Shown here: positions 25,957 to 34,279 of the stretch, piece after piece | Numbering within the stretch: position 1 is the first letter of the stretch | Layout of the letters: each line of letters opens with the position of its first letter | Assembly (NCBI GenBank): GCA_963712465.1 | Contig: CAVQHY010000004.1 | Coordinates: 62,001 to 126,000 of the forward strand | Direction: 5' to 3' | Source: CAVQHY01 sp963712465 | GTDB taxonomy: Bacteria > Actinomycetota > Thermoleophilia > Gaiellales > Gaiellaceae | DNA length: 64,000 nt | Translations under genes and position numbers: made by a program | The notes under the pieces: generated by a model | What the model was told of the DNA's origin: nothing | The model's input: the letters and a program-made list of their open reading frames with translations, nothing else | The model's database searches: none

Positions 25957-26946
25957 TTGCAGACGACGTTCACGTTCGAGGCGGTCGAGGAGCTCGCTCC
26001 CGGCCCGAAGTGGCAGGCGCTGTTCGAGCGGCACTGGCCGCGCTACCACGCGTGGTACCTCCACGAGGGCGAGGAAGCCCGGCCCTCGTACGCGGAGTCC
26101 CGCCGCATGCTCGGCGAGCACATGCCCGAGCTGGTGGAGACGTACGAGCGCCTGTGCGAGCTCGCCGGGGGCGGGGACGTCGCCGCAAGGATGCTGGCGC
26201 TCTGGTCGCCGCCCTCGTTCATGTCCGGCTGCTCGCAGGGCGTCTGGACGCGGGGTGAGCCGGTGCTCGCCCGAAACTACGACTACGCGCCGGAACGCCT
26301 CGAGGGCGCGATCGTCTCGACTGCCTGGACCGGCCGCCGCGTGATCGGGGTGAGCGATTGCCTGTGGGGGTTGCTGGACGGGATCAACGACGCGGGTCTC
26401 GCCGTCTCGCTCGCGTTCGGCGGCAGGCCGGTGCTCGGCGAAGGCTTCGGCGTCCCGCTCGTGCTGCGCTACCTGCTCGAGACCTGCGAGACCGTGTCCC
26501 AGGCACGAGACGCCCTCGTCCGCGTTCCGCACCACTTCGCGCACACGCTCACTCTCGTCGACCGCGGTTCGGACGTTCTCACCGCCTACCTGGGCCCCGA
26601 CCGTGAGCCGGTGTTCCGACCCGTCGCGGCCGCCACCAACCACCAGGGCCGCGTCGAGTGGGCCGAGCATGCCGAGCGCACGCATTCACTCGAGCGTGAG
26701 CGCTGCCTCGTCCGTCTGCTCGAGGACGACTCCGTCGCGGCCGAGGACTTCGTCGCCGCCTTCCTCGCGCCGCCGCTCTACTCGACCGGCTACTCCCACG
26801 GCTTCGGCACCCTCTACACGGCCGCGTACTACCCCGGCGAGGGCCGTGCCGAGTACCGCTGGCCGGGCACCGTCTGGCCGCAGTCATTCGCAGCGTTTCG
26901 AGAGGGCACGCACGCCGAGACACTCGTCGAGGCCTCGGTCGCCTAG
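25957..26946 (+). CDS. C45-like Ntn-hydrolase / acyltransferase
   Basis: 329 residues from a TTG start chosen because a GAAGGA lies 4 bp ahead and the codon is only 9 bp after the ATP-grasp stop. It resembles acyl-CoA:6-aminopenicillanate acyltransferases (peptidase C45): SGCSQGVW with a candidate catalytic Cys92, then VLARNYDYAPE, SVSDCLWGLLDGINDAGLAVSLAFGG-type strands and NHQGR. In classic C45 enzymes the precursor self-cleaves before the Cys; whether about 91 residues are removed here must be tested. Such enzymes transfer or remove acyl groups on amines. It is the last gene of the coupled TPP-M20-ATP-grasp-C45 operon and converges on the stress-protein gene with no gap. Confidence 0.78.
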   Translation: MQTTFTFEAVEELAPGPKWQALFERHWPRYHAWYLHEGEEARPSYAESRRMLGEHMPELVETYERLCELAGGGDVAARMLALWSPPSFMSGCSQGVWTRGEPVLARNYDYAPERLEGAIVSTAWTGRRVIGVSDCLWGLLDGINDAGLAVSLAFGGRPVLGEGFGVPLVLRYLLETCETVSQARDALVRVPHHFAHTLTLVDRGSDVLTAYLGPDREPVFRPVAAATNHQGRVEWAEHAERTHSLERERCLVRLLEDDSVAAEDFVAAFLAPPLYSTGYSHGFGTLYTAAYYPGEGRAEYRWPGTVWPQSFAAFREGTHAETLVEASVA

Positions 26947-27375
26947 CTAAGCCTCGCCGGGTGCCGGCACGATGAGCACCGGTCGCTCTGCGACGTGCAC
27001 GAGCTTGTAGGGCAGCGCGCCCAGGATCACGCCCCTGATCGGGCCCTCGCCGTAGGAGCCGACGACGATCATGCGGGCGTCGTATTCGTGGGCGACCCGG
27101 AGCAGGGCGTCGAGAGGGCGCTCGGCGACCAGCACGACGTCGGGCTCGATGCCGGCGTCCGCCGCGATCGCGCTCGCCTCGCTCGTGACCCGCTCGCCAA
27201 CCTCGTGCAGAGCGGCTCGGTGCTCGCGAAACTCCTCCCCGACGCTCCGGTCGGGTGGCTGGTAGGCGTAGACGACCACGAGGCGGTCACCGAAGGCCTT
27301 CGCGACGTCGATTGCCGTCGCAAGCGCCGCCTTCGCGCAGTCCGAGCCGTCGTAGCCGAGGACGACATCGCCCAT
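26947..27375 (-). CDS. universal stress protein (UspA family)
   Basis: 142 residues. The N-terminal strand MGDVVLGYDGSDCAKAALA and the C-terminal VGSYGEG...VILGALPYKLVHVAERPVLIV match the UspA fold. The ATP-binding pattern G-x2-G-x9-G-(S/T) is present except that the last Ser/Thr is Ala, so nucleotide binding may be altered. Its ATG overlaps the stop of the permease by one base (TGATG), implying co-translation; single Usp domains are often paired with APC permeases and may tune transport. Confidence 0.9.
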   Translation of the reverse strand: MGDVVLGYDGSDCAKAALATAIDVAKAFGDRLVVVYAYQPPDRSVGEEFREHRAALHEVGERVTSEASAIAADAGIEPDVVLVAERPLDALLRVAHEYDARMIVVGSYGEGPIRGVILGALPYKLVHVAERPVLIVPAPGEA

Positions 27376-28907
27376 CAGATCGTGTCCCCCGCGACCTTGA
27401 CCTTCCCCTCGGCGACGGCCGGGTCGACCGCCTCGAAGGGCTTCCGTCCGAAGTAACGCATGTGGCCCATCAGCCGCCAGACGATCATGAAGACGACGCC
27501 GAGGAGGAGGAAGCCGACTCCGATCACGAGCGGCGGGCCGACGCCGAGCCACGTCTGACCCGTGTAGGAGTTGGCCGGGTCGGAGAGATCGATGCACGAC
27601 TTGACGAAGAGGTAGAAGAGGACGGCGGCGCCGACGAGAGGAGCGACCCCGATGAAGAGGAAGTTCTTGAGCGACTTGGTCAGCTGCCGCCGGTAGTAGA
27701 CGGCGCAGGCGAGTCCCGACAGCCCGTAGTAGAACGCGATCATCAGCGAGAGCGCCGAGAGCGTGTCGAAGAGGAAGTTCTCCGAGATGAAGTTCGCGGG
27801 CACGTACCAGAGCGTTGCGAGAGCCGCCATCACGATCGTCGAGACGTGCGGTGTCCGGAACCGGTGGTGAACGTTCGCGAGCGAGCGCGGCATCGCGTCG
27901 GCACGCGCCATCGAGAACGACGTGCGGGCACCGGGAATGATCGTCGTCTGCGTCGAGGAGATCGCCGAGACGACGATCGCGAGGACGACGATCTTGTCCC
28001 AGGGCGAGCCGAGCACCTCCTCGCCGAGGACGGCGAAGATGCCCTCGTCGTCGGCGTACTCCGTCAGCAGCTCCGTGCCGCCGAACGCCAGCACTGCCGT
28101 CGAGACCGAGAGGTAGGTGACGAGGAGGATGATCGTCGAGGCGATCGCCGCCCTGCCCGGCGCGCGGGTGGAGTCCTCGCACTCCTCCGACAGGTTGACG
28201 GCGCTCTCCCAGCCCCAGTAGATGAAGACGCCGATCAGGAGCGCTGCGACGAGCGCGCTGAAATCGGGAATCGCGAACGGCGAGAACCACGACGCCTCAG
28301 GCTTCAGCGAGCCTTCCGGCGCGTCACCCGCGTAGACCTTGATCAGCGCTACGGCGGCAAAGGCGATCAGCGCCGCGACCTGGAAGAGCGTGAGCACGTC
28401 CTGCAGGCTGGCCGAGAGCTCGGTGCCGATGACGCAGATCGCCGTCATCACGACGATGATCCCGACGGCCAGAGCGGTCACCGCGAGCCGCGATCCTGCC
28501 GCACCGTCGGCGCCGATCAGAAGGTAGAAGTAGCGTGCCCCCACGTCCGCGAGCGACCCGACGACGAGGATCCCGGTCATGCAGATCGCCCAGCCGCCGA
28601 TCCAGCCGGGGAACGGCCCGAGGGCGCGCGTTACCCACGAGAACGTGGTGCCTGCGTCGGGGTCGGCGCGGTTCATGTAGAAGAACGCGGCCGCGACCAG
28701 GAACATCGGGATGAACGCCGTCAGCAGCGCCGCCGGCGCCTGGACGCCGACGATGACCACGATCGAGCCGATCACGGCCGCGAGCGAGTACGCCGGCGCG
28801 GTCGAGGCGAGCCCGATCGCGAGCGCGCCGCGGAAGCCGATCGCATCGGCCTTGAGGGTGTCCTGCTGCTCGGCCGGCGCCGCGGCCGGAATCGATGCGC
28901 CCTCCAC
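27375..28907 (-). CDS. APC-superfamily amino acid/amine permease
   Basis: 510 residues from a GTG preceded by a purine-rich site. The hydrophobicity suggests 12 to 14 membrane helices, beginning GFRGALAIGLASTAPAYSLA, the APC signature in TM1, with AGTTFSWVTRALGPFPGW near TM3. It is an inner-membrane symporter for amino acids or related amines. Downstream it is coupled to the stress protein. A regulator dyad (28951-28966) sits 44 bp upstream and is shared with the divergent HisC-like aminotransferase, so both are probably switched together. Confidence 0.9.
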   Translation of the reverse strand: MEGASIPAAAPAEQQDTLKADAIGFRGALAIGLASTAPAYSLAAVIGSIVVIVGVQAPAALLTAFIPMFLVAAAFFYMNRADPDAGTTFSWVTRALGPFPGWIGGWAICMTGILVVGSLADVGARYFYLLIGADGAAGSRLAVTALAVGIIVVMTAICVIGTELSASLQDVLTLFQVAALIAFAAVALIKVYAGDAPEGSLKPEASWFSPFAIPDFSALVAALLIGVFIYWGWESAVNLSEECEDSTRAPGRAAIASTIILLVTYLSVSTAVLAFGGTELLTEYADDEGIFAVLGEEVLGSPWDKIVVLAIVVSAISSTQTTIIPGARTSFSMARADAMPRSLANVHHRFRTPHVSTIVMAALATLWYVPANFISENFLFDTLSALSLMIAFYYGLSGLACAVYYRRQLTKSLKNFLFIGVAPLVGAAVLFYLFVKSCIDLSDPANSYTGQTWLGVGPPLVIGVGFLLLGVVFMIVWRLMGHMRYFGRKPFEAVDPAVAEGKVKVAGDTI

Positions 28908-28950
28908 CTCGCCTCCCCCGGGTCCGTGTCCGGCGGAGTCTGACCGGGCC

Positions 28951-28966
28951 CTGACCGTTGAGTCAA
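28951..28966. promoter_or_regulatory. operator dyad, copy 1 (CTGACCGTTGAGTCAA)
   Basis: Read on the minus strand it is TTGACTCAACGGTCAG, identical to the copy at 48182-48197 and matching 13 fixed positions of two further copies. The dyad is TGAC-N6-GTCA. It lies in the 96-bp divergent region between the APC permease and the aminotransferase. TTGACT can double as a -35 box towards the permease. It is the probable site for the TetR protein at 31278. Confidence 0.75.
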
Positions 28967-29003
28967 GCGGCGCGGCGACGCGTTAAGCGATCCTTCGCGG
29001 CCG

Positions 29004-30137
29004 ATGACCGACTGGTCTCGACTCGTCAAACCGTCCCTTCCCGGCCTCGAGCCCTACCGGCCCGGCGCGAGCCTGCGCGAGCTGAAGACGCTCCACGACC
29101 TCGACGACGTCGTGAAGCTGAACTGGAACGAGGATCTCTTCGGGCCGCTTCCGGGTGCGCTCGAGGCCGTCGAGGCCGAGCTCGGAAACGTGTGGATGTA
29201 TCCGGAGCAGGCCTACGGCGATCTGCGGGAGGCCGTCGCGGGCTGGCTCGGCGTCCCGCCCGACTGGATCGTGCCCGCACACGGGATCCAGGCGCTCGTC
29301 GTCACCGTCGCGCACGCCTTCCTGCGCGAGGGAGATCGCGTCGTGATCCCGACGCCGACCTACGGGCTCTACGCGCAGGTCTGTGCCGCGGTCGGGGCCG
29401 AAGTCGTGCGGGTGCCGCTCGGAGACGGCTTCGGCCTCGACCTCGACGCCACGATCGACTCCGTGCGGCGGCACGGCGCCAAGCTCGTCTGGGTCTGCGA
29501 CCCGAACAACCCGACGGGATCGATTGCGGCGCCCGACGAGTGGCGCACGTTCGTCGCCGAGCTGCCCGAGGGAACGGTTGCGATCGTCGACGAGGCCTAC
29601 CGCGAGTACGTCGAGCCCGACCGGCTCGTCCGCCGGGAGGAGGACGTCCGCGCCGGGCGCCCGGTCGTTCTCCTGCGGACGTTCTCGAAGATCTTCGGGC
29701 TCGCAGGGCTGCGTCTCGGCTACGCGGTCTGCGACCCGGAGGTGGCGGCTTACCTCGACGTCGTCCAGGAGCCGTTCAACGTCAACCGCGCGGCGCTCGC
29801 GGCCGGTCGCGCGTGCCTGTCACGACCGGAGGCGATCGAGGCGCGGCGGGGCGAGTCCGCCGAGGCCCGAGCGCTGCTGACGCGACTCCTCGCAGACGCG
29901 GGAATGCGACCCGTTCCCTCCCAGGCGAACTTCGTGCTCGTCGAGGTTGGAGTCGACGACGTGGCTCTGGCCGAGGCGCTCGTCCGCCGCGGCCTCCTGA
30001 TCCGGCCGGGAAGCGAGTTCGGGATGGGCGGCTGGGTGCGGATCACGGTCGGCCCACCAGCCCTGATGAAGCGGGTCGCCCAAGCGCTCCGAGAGGAGCG
30101 CGACTCGTTGCGTCAGTCGGCAGTCAGCGCGTCGTAG
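29004..30137 (+). CDS. HisC-like class I/II PLP aminotransferase
   Basis: 377 residues. Fold-type I features are DPNNPTGS near 166-173, VDEAYREY near 195-202 and the Schiff-base Lys229 in RTFSKIFGLAGLRLGYA. The overall style is that of histidinol-phosphate aminotransferases and their catabolic paralogues. No histidine synthesis genes are near and the gene shares its control region with a permease, so a catabolic amino-acid or amine transaminase (or decarboxylase-like relative) is more likely than HisC itself. It overlaps the convergent Rieske gene by 25 bp. Confidence 0.85.
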   Translation: MTDWSRLVKPSLPGLEPYRPGASLRELKTLHDLDDVVKLNWNEDLFGPLPGALEAVEAELGNVWMYPEQAYGDLREAVAGWLGVPPDWIVPAHGIQALVVTVAHAFLREGDRVVIPTPTYGLYAQVCAAVGAEVVRVPLGDGFGLDLDATIDSVRRHGAKLVWVCDPNNPTGSIAAPDEWRTFVAELPEGTVAIVDEAYREYVEPDRLVRREEDVRAGRPVVLLRTFSKIFGLAGLRLGYAVCDPEVAAYLDVVQEPFNVNRAALAAGRACLSRPEAIEARRGESAEARALLTRLLADAGMRPVPSQANFVLVEVGVDDVALAEALVRRGLLIRPGSEFGMGGWVRITVGPPALMKRVAQALREERDSLRQSAVSAS

Positions 30138-31216
30138 ACGAGCCGCTGGAAGTGGGCGATCAGCTGCTCGCTCCTGGCCATCAGCCGGCCCTGCGAAACC
30201 ATTCCCGACTCGAGTCCACGCTGCACGGACTCGCAGAGCGCGACGTCTTCGGTGGCCACCTGGGTCCCGAAGGCGATCAGCTCCTGGATCCGCTCCTCGG
30301 GCACGTCGGCGCCGAAGTAGTAGTCCGACACCTCGATCGTCTTGCCGAGCCCGGCGGGCAGCCAGCGCTCGATCGAGACGTTCTGAGGGCCCGGGTCGAT
30401 GTTGATCGTCGTGTTCGGCCAGATGAAGTGGTACTGGGCCTGGGTGATCTCGCCGCGCGGGTCGTACGGCGCCTTGCCGTTGCCGGCGAGCGCAGAGGCC
30501 CGCACCGGCCCGACCTGGCTCGCCGTCCACTCGGCCGTACCCAGCTCGTAGGAGTCGGGGTCGACGTCGATCACTTTCGAGAAGCCCGGATGGGCGACGG
30601 CGCAGTGGTAGCACTCGAGGTAGTTCTCGAGCCCGATCTTCCAGTTGACCCCGATCTCCCAGTCGTAGTGGGAGTGGAAGCGCAGGACCGAGAAGTCGAG
30701 CCCGCTCTTCGCGACGAGCTCGGGAAGCTCGCCGAGCGTGTCGGCCAGCGGCGACGTGTCGGGGTCGGGGTTGACGAAGACGAACGGGCCCCAGGTGTCC
30801 ACCGCGAGAGGGAGGAGGGAGAGCCCGCTGGGGTCGAAGCCCGGCTCCCGCTCCGAGCGCGGCGCCTTGCGCAGGGTGCCGTCGAGCCCGTACGTCCAGG
30901 CGTGGTACGGGCACTGGAGGGTCGTCCGGCACCCCTCGCCCTGGGCGACGATGTGCCCTCGGTGGCGGCAGACGTTGACGTATCCGCGCAGGACGCCTTC
31001 CTGGTCGCGCAGGACGACCACCGGGATGTGTCCGGCCTGCGACGTGAAGAAGTCGCCGGGGCCGGCGACCTGGTCGGCCCGCCCCGCGTACTGCCAGGAG
31101 CGCTCGAAGATGCGCCGGCGCTCGGCCGCCGCGATGTCGGCGTCCGAGTACCACTGCGCGGGGAGCGTCCAGCCGGCGTCGAGTGAGCCGGCGAGCTCCT
31201 GTTCGAGCGTTTCCAT
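30113..31216 (-). CDS. Rieske non-heme iron oxygenase, alpha subunit
   Basis: 367 residues. The Rieske 2Fe-2S ligands are Cys83, His85, Cys102 and His105 (CRH ... CPYH). The mononuclear iron site has Glu201, His204 and His209 in ECYHCAVAHPGF, with a conserved NWK before it. The size and style fit the single-component-alpha group that includes glycine-betaine, proline-betaine (stachydrine) and carnitine oxygenases, which demethylate or cleave quaternary amines. No reductase gene is adjacent; electrons must come from elsewhere. It is divergent from the TetR gene across an operator. Aromatic substrates cannot be excluded. Confidence 0.9.
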   Translation of the reverse strand: METLEQELAGSLDAGWTLPAQWYSDADIAAAERRRIFERSWQYAGRADQVAGPGDFFTSQAGHIPVVVLRDQEGVLRGYVNVCRHRGHIVAQGEGCRTTLQCPYHAWTYGLDGTLRKAPRSEREPGFDPSGLSLLPLAVDTWGPFVFVNPDPDTSPLADTLGELPELVAKSGLDFSVLRFHSHYDWEIGVNWKIGLENYLECYHCAVAHPGFSKVIDVDPDSYELGTAEWTASQVGPVRASALAGNGKAPYDPRGEITQAQYHFIWPNTTINIDPGPQNVSIERWLPAGLGKTIEVSDYYFGADVPEERIQELIAFGTQVATEDVALCESVQRGLESGMVSQGRLMARSEQLIAHFQRLVYDALTAD

Positions 31217-31238
31217 CGAGCATGACCTCCGTTCTGGC

Positions 31239-31254
31239 TTGACTGTCCGGTCAG
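31239..31254. promoter_or_regulatory. operator dyad, copy 2 (TTGACTGTCCGGTCAG)
   Basis: It lies between the Rieske oxygenase and the tetR-type gene, 23 bp from each start. TTGACT followed after 16 bases by TACCCT could be the regulator's own promoter, so binding here would block it: classic TetR autoregulation. Outside the core the extra GTCAGTCAGG extends the dyad. Confidence 0.75.
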
Positions 31255-31277
31255 TCAGGATACCCTTCCTCTGCGAG

Positions 31278-31913
31278 ATGGGTCAAGACGACGGAGCCGT
31301 GACCGCCCCTGCGCGTGCCCAGAGCGCTCGGGTCGTCGGCATCCTCCAGTCCGCCTGCCGTGTGATCGCCCGCGACGGCGCTCACGGCCTGCGGATGGAA
31401 AACGTCTCGAGAGAGGCCGGGGTCTCGAAGGCTCTCGTGCACTACTACTTCTCGACCCGGCTCGAGCTGCTCAGAAGCGCGTTCGCCTACTCGGAGGAGC
31501 TGACGCGTCGCGCGGTCGAGGCCGAGCTGGCGCCGCTCGCCACCGGGGCCGAGCGGCTGGAGCGGTTCCTGATCATGTCGGTCGACGACGAGTCGCTGTT
31601 CTCCGAGAACCGTGCGCTCTGGAACGAGGTCTGGTCGAGCATGCGCTTCGACCACGAGCTGCGCCCGAACGTCGAGCACTACTACCGTGAGTGGCTCGAC
31701 TGGCTCGTGGGCCTGATCGACGAGGGGTGCGAAGACGGCTCGATCGCCACGGGGATCGACGGGCGCGAGGCGGGCTGGCGCCTGGCCGCGACCGCCGACG
31801 GAATCGACTCCATGCTCTACCTCGGCCTGGTCGACCGCGCCCGGGCACGCGACCTCGTCCTCGGCGGGCTCGAGCTCGAGCTCCACCGCGGAGCGGCTCC
31901 CCCGGGGCCTTAA
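31278..31913 (+). CDS. TetR-family transcriptional regulator
   Basis: 211 residues from the ATG at 31278. The N-terminal HTH is clear: ILQSACRVIARDGAHGLRME then VSREAGVSKALVHYYFSTRLELL (about residues 22-62). The C-terminal ligand domain is all-helical with WNEVWSSMRFDHELRP near 118. The style resembles BetI-like regulators of choline/betaine genes, which fits its divergent partner being a Rieske amine-type oxygenase. It probably represses through the TGAC-N6-GTCA dyads found here and at 28951, 31952 and 48182; the inducer is unknown. Confidence 0.9.
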   Translation: MGQDDGAVTAPARAQSARVVGILQSACRVIARDGAHGLRMENVSREAGVSKALVHYYFSTRLELLRSAFAYSEELTRRAVEAELAPLATGAERLERFLIMSVDDESLFSENRALWNEVWSSMRFDHELRPNVEHYYREWLDWLVGLIDEGCEDGSIATGIDGREAGWRLAATADGIDSMLYLGLVDRARARDLVLGGLELELHRGAAPPGP

Positions 31914-31951
31914 CGGGGTCGTAAGACTTCTTCACATCGGCGGGTTTAGGC

Positions 31952-31980
31952 TTGACTTGACGGTCAGGACGGCGTTCAAT
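31952..31980 (+). promoter_or_regulatory. ABC-transporter promoter overlapped by operator dyad, copy 3
   Basis: TTGACT (31952-31957), a 17-base spacer and TTCAAT (31975-31980) form a plausible sigma70-type promoter. The 16-bp dyad TTGACTTGACGGTCAG (31952-31967) covers the -35 box and spacer, the position expected for a repressor site. The transporter ATG is 31 bp after the -10. Confidence 0.7.
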
Positions 31981-32010
31981 GGCGTCCCGATTACCCGTCC
32001 TGGAGTCTGA

Positions 32011-33351
32011 ATGGCGCACCCCAAGGACAGACAAGGACTCACCCGGCGACAGCTACTGCGCGGCGCGGCCGTCGCGGCCGTCGGAGCGGGAACCGCCGGA
32101 GTCATCGCCGGGTGTCAGAACACGACCACGGCGATCGGCGCCTGCGAGGACGGAGGCAGTTCCGGCGGCGGCGCGGGCGGGCTCGCGTCGCAGCTCGTCG
32201 TCGCCAAGCCGACCGGCCCCGGCGGGCTACCGTTGCCGCGCAACGACAACAGCGTCGAGTGGGCGCTCACCGACGACAACCCGATGGTCGCCGACGGGGT
32301 CAAGCCCGAGGGCGGCACGCTGCGGGTCTTCAACTACGCCGACTACATCGATCCGGCGATCGTCAAGAGGTTCGCCAAGCAAAACGACTGCAAGGTCGAG
32401 ATCGGCACCTACAACTCGTCCGACGAGGCGATCGCGAAGCTGTCGGCGGGGGCGGTCGTCTACGACGTGATCATCGGGCTGAGCGCGAGCGTGATCGTCC
32501 AGCTCCAGGCGAAACAGCTCCTGCAGCCCCTCAATCATTCCTACCTTCCGAACCTCGCCGAGAACGTGTGGTCGCAGCTCCAGGACCCGTACTACGACCG
32601 CGGCTCCCACTACACGGTGCCCTACGTCGTCTGGCAGGACGGGATCGGTTGGCGAAACGACAAGCTGGCCGAGGATCCCGCCTCGATGGACGTCCCCTGG
32701 GACATCTTCTGGAAGTCGGAGGCCTACAAGGGCAAGGTCGGCCTGCTCGACGACAAGCGCGACGCGCTCTCGATGCCGATGCAGCGCGACGCGCTGCACG
32801 AGGGCGCGGTTGCCGACCTGAACACGGAGGATCCCGAGATCATCGCCAGGGCCGGCGAGGATCTCCAACAGCTGACCGACATCTGCAACATCAAGGTGAC
32901 GATCACCGACTACCAGACGCTGCCGGAGGGGAAGTCGTGGCTCCACCACTCGTGGTCGGGCGATCTCCTCGCTGGAGCGTTCTACTACCTGCCGCCGGGC
33001 ACCCCGCCGGAGGTGCTCTCGTTCTGGGGCCCCGACGAGGGAGGCGTCGTCCAGAACGACTACCTCTGCGTCACGAAGGCGGCCGAGAAGCCCGCTCTTG
33101 CGCACGCCTTCCTCAACTTCCTCCTCGACGAGAAGAATGCGTACGACAACTTCGTCAACTTCAACGGCTACATGCCGCCGCAGAAGACGATCACGGCCGA
33201 GGCGCTGATCGAGGAGGGCCTGATCCCGAAGTCACTCGAGGCCGCGGTGATCCGGTCTGAGCAGTTCCCGGTCAATCAGGCGCTGCTCGCGCTTACGATC
33301 GAGGGCGAGCGCACCTGGGAGCAGGCGTGGTCGAAGTTCAAGGCCGGCTAA
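32011..33351 (+). CDS. spermidine/putrescine-type ABC transporter substrate-binding lipoprotein
   Basis: 446 residues. The N-terminus has a twin-arginine signal (TRRQLLR, residues 11-17) running into a lipobox with Cys35 (AGVIAGC), so it is likely exported by Tat and lipid-anchored outside the membrane. The mature protein has the PotD-like opening GGTLRVFNYADYIDPAIVKR and WQDGIGWRNDKL. It delivers substrate to the two permeases encoded next. Family ligands are polyamines, but relatives bind other small cationic or amide compounds. It is the first gene of a four-gene operon controlled from the dyad at 31952. Confidence 0.9.
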   Translation: MAHPKDRQGLTRRQLLRGAAVAAVGAGTAGVIAGCQNTTTAIGACEDGGSSGGGAGGLASQLVVAKPTGPGGLPLPRNDNSVEWALTDDNPMVADGVKPEGGTLRVFNYADYIDPAIVKRFAKQNDCKVEIGTYNSSDEAIAKLSAGAVVYDVIIGLSASVIVQLQAKQLLQPLNHSYLPNLAENVWSQLQDPYYDRGSHYTVPYVVWQDGIGWRNDKLAEDPASMDVPWDIFWKSEAYKGKVGLLDDKRDALSMPMQRDALHEGAVADLNTEDPEIIARAGEDLQQLTDICNIKVTITDYQTLPEGKSWLHHSWSGDLLAGAFYYLPPGTPPEVLSFWGPDEGGVVQNDYLCVTKAAEKPALAHAFLNFLLDEKNAYDNFVNFNGYMPPQKTITAEALIEEGLIPKSLEAAVIRSEQFPVNQALLALTIEGERTWEQAWSKFKAG

Positions 33352-33364
33352 CGAAGGAGAGGTA

Positions 33365-34279
33365 GTGGAGGGACGCTGGATGTGGCGCGGGCTGGCGCTT
33401 CCTGGCGTCGTCTGGCTCACGATCTTCTTCCTCGTTTCCTTCTACGTCGTCCTCTGCGTCGCGTTCGGCAACACGAACACGCTGAACGAGATCGTCCCCT
33501 TCTGGAACCCGCTCGACTGGAACGTCGGCTACGTGCTGGAGACGCTCCGCAACATCTGGAGCGGCGGCCAGTACCTGACGGCCTTCCTTCGTACGTTCGC
33601 CTACGTCGCGATCGCGATCGCGCTTTCGCTCGCGATCGGCTACCCGGTCGCCTACTACGCCGCCCGCCACACGGGCCGCTGGAAGGGGCTCGTGCTGGTC
33701 GCGCTCGTGCTCCCGTTCTGGATCAACTACCTGATGCGGATGCTGGCCTGGATCAACCTCCTCTCGCCCGACGGCTGGGGGACGAAGATCCTCCACTACA
33801 CGGCGATCGACCAGCTCTTCATCGCCCTCGGGCTGCTCTCCGCGGAGGGCGGCTGGCTCGAGGGACAGGCCGCGACGGTCGTGATCGCGCTCGTCTACGG
33901 CTACATCCCGTTCTTCATCATCACGCTGTTCGTCGCGCTCGACCGGATCGACCAGCGGCACATCGAAGCCGCCCGCGACCTGGGGGCCAGCCCGTTCAGC
34001 GCCTTCCGCCGGGTCACGCTGCCCCTATCCGTGCCCGGGATCCTGGCCGGCGTCGTGCTGATCGCGCTCCCGATGTTCGGCGACTACTACACGCCCGATC
34101 TCGTCTCGGCCTCCGCCAAGACGTCGATGATCGGCAACCAGATCGACCAGCTCACCCGCCAGGGCTCGCAGAAGGTCACCGGGGCGGTGCTCACCATCCT
34201 GCTTTCGCTGGTTCTGCTCGTGCTGATGCTCTACTACCTGCGCACGACCCGGCGGGCGGGGGCGGAGGCGGCCCGATGA
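33365..34279 (+). CDS. ABC transporter permease (PotB-like)
   Basis: 304 residues from GTG with an AAGGAGAGG ribosome site 14 bp after the binding-protein stop. Six membrane helices are predicted. The cytoplasmic EAA loop is IEAARDLGASPFSAFRRVTLP near 200-220, the coupling helix to the ATPase. It forms the membrane channel with the next gene, whose start overlaps its stop (ATGA). Confidence 0.92.
   Translation: MEGRWMWRGLALPGVVWLTIFFLVSFYVVLCVAFGNTNTLNEIVPFWNPLDWNVGYVLETLRNIWSGGQYLTAFLRTFAYVAIAIALSLAIGYPVAYYAARHTGRWKGLVLVALVLPFWINYLMRMLAWINLLSPDGWGTKILHYTAIDQLFIALGLLSAEGGWLEGQAATVVIALVYGYIPFFIITLFVALDRIDQRHIEAARDLGASPFSAFRRVTLPLSVPGILAGVVLIALPMFGDYYTPDLVSASAKTSMIGNQIDQLTRQGSQKVTGAVLTILLSLVLLVLMLYYLRTTRRAGAEAAR

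Noticed and set aside
27376..28290. Extension of the stress-protein frame upstream through the permease gene
   Set aside because: The permease is encoded in another frame there with clear membrane helices; the Usp fold is complete from the ATG at 27375.
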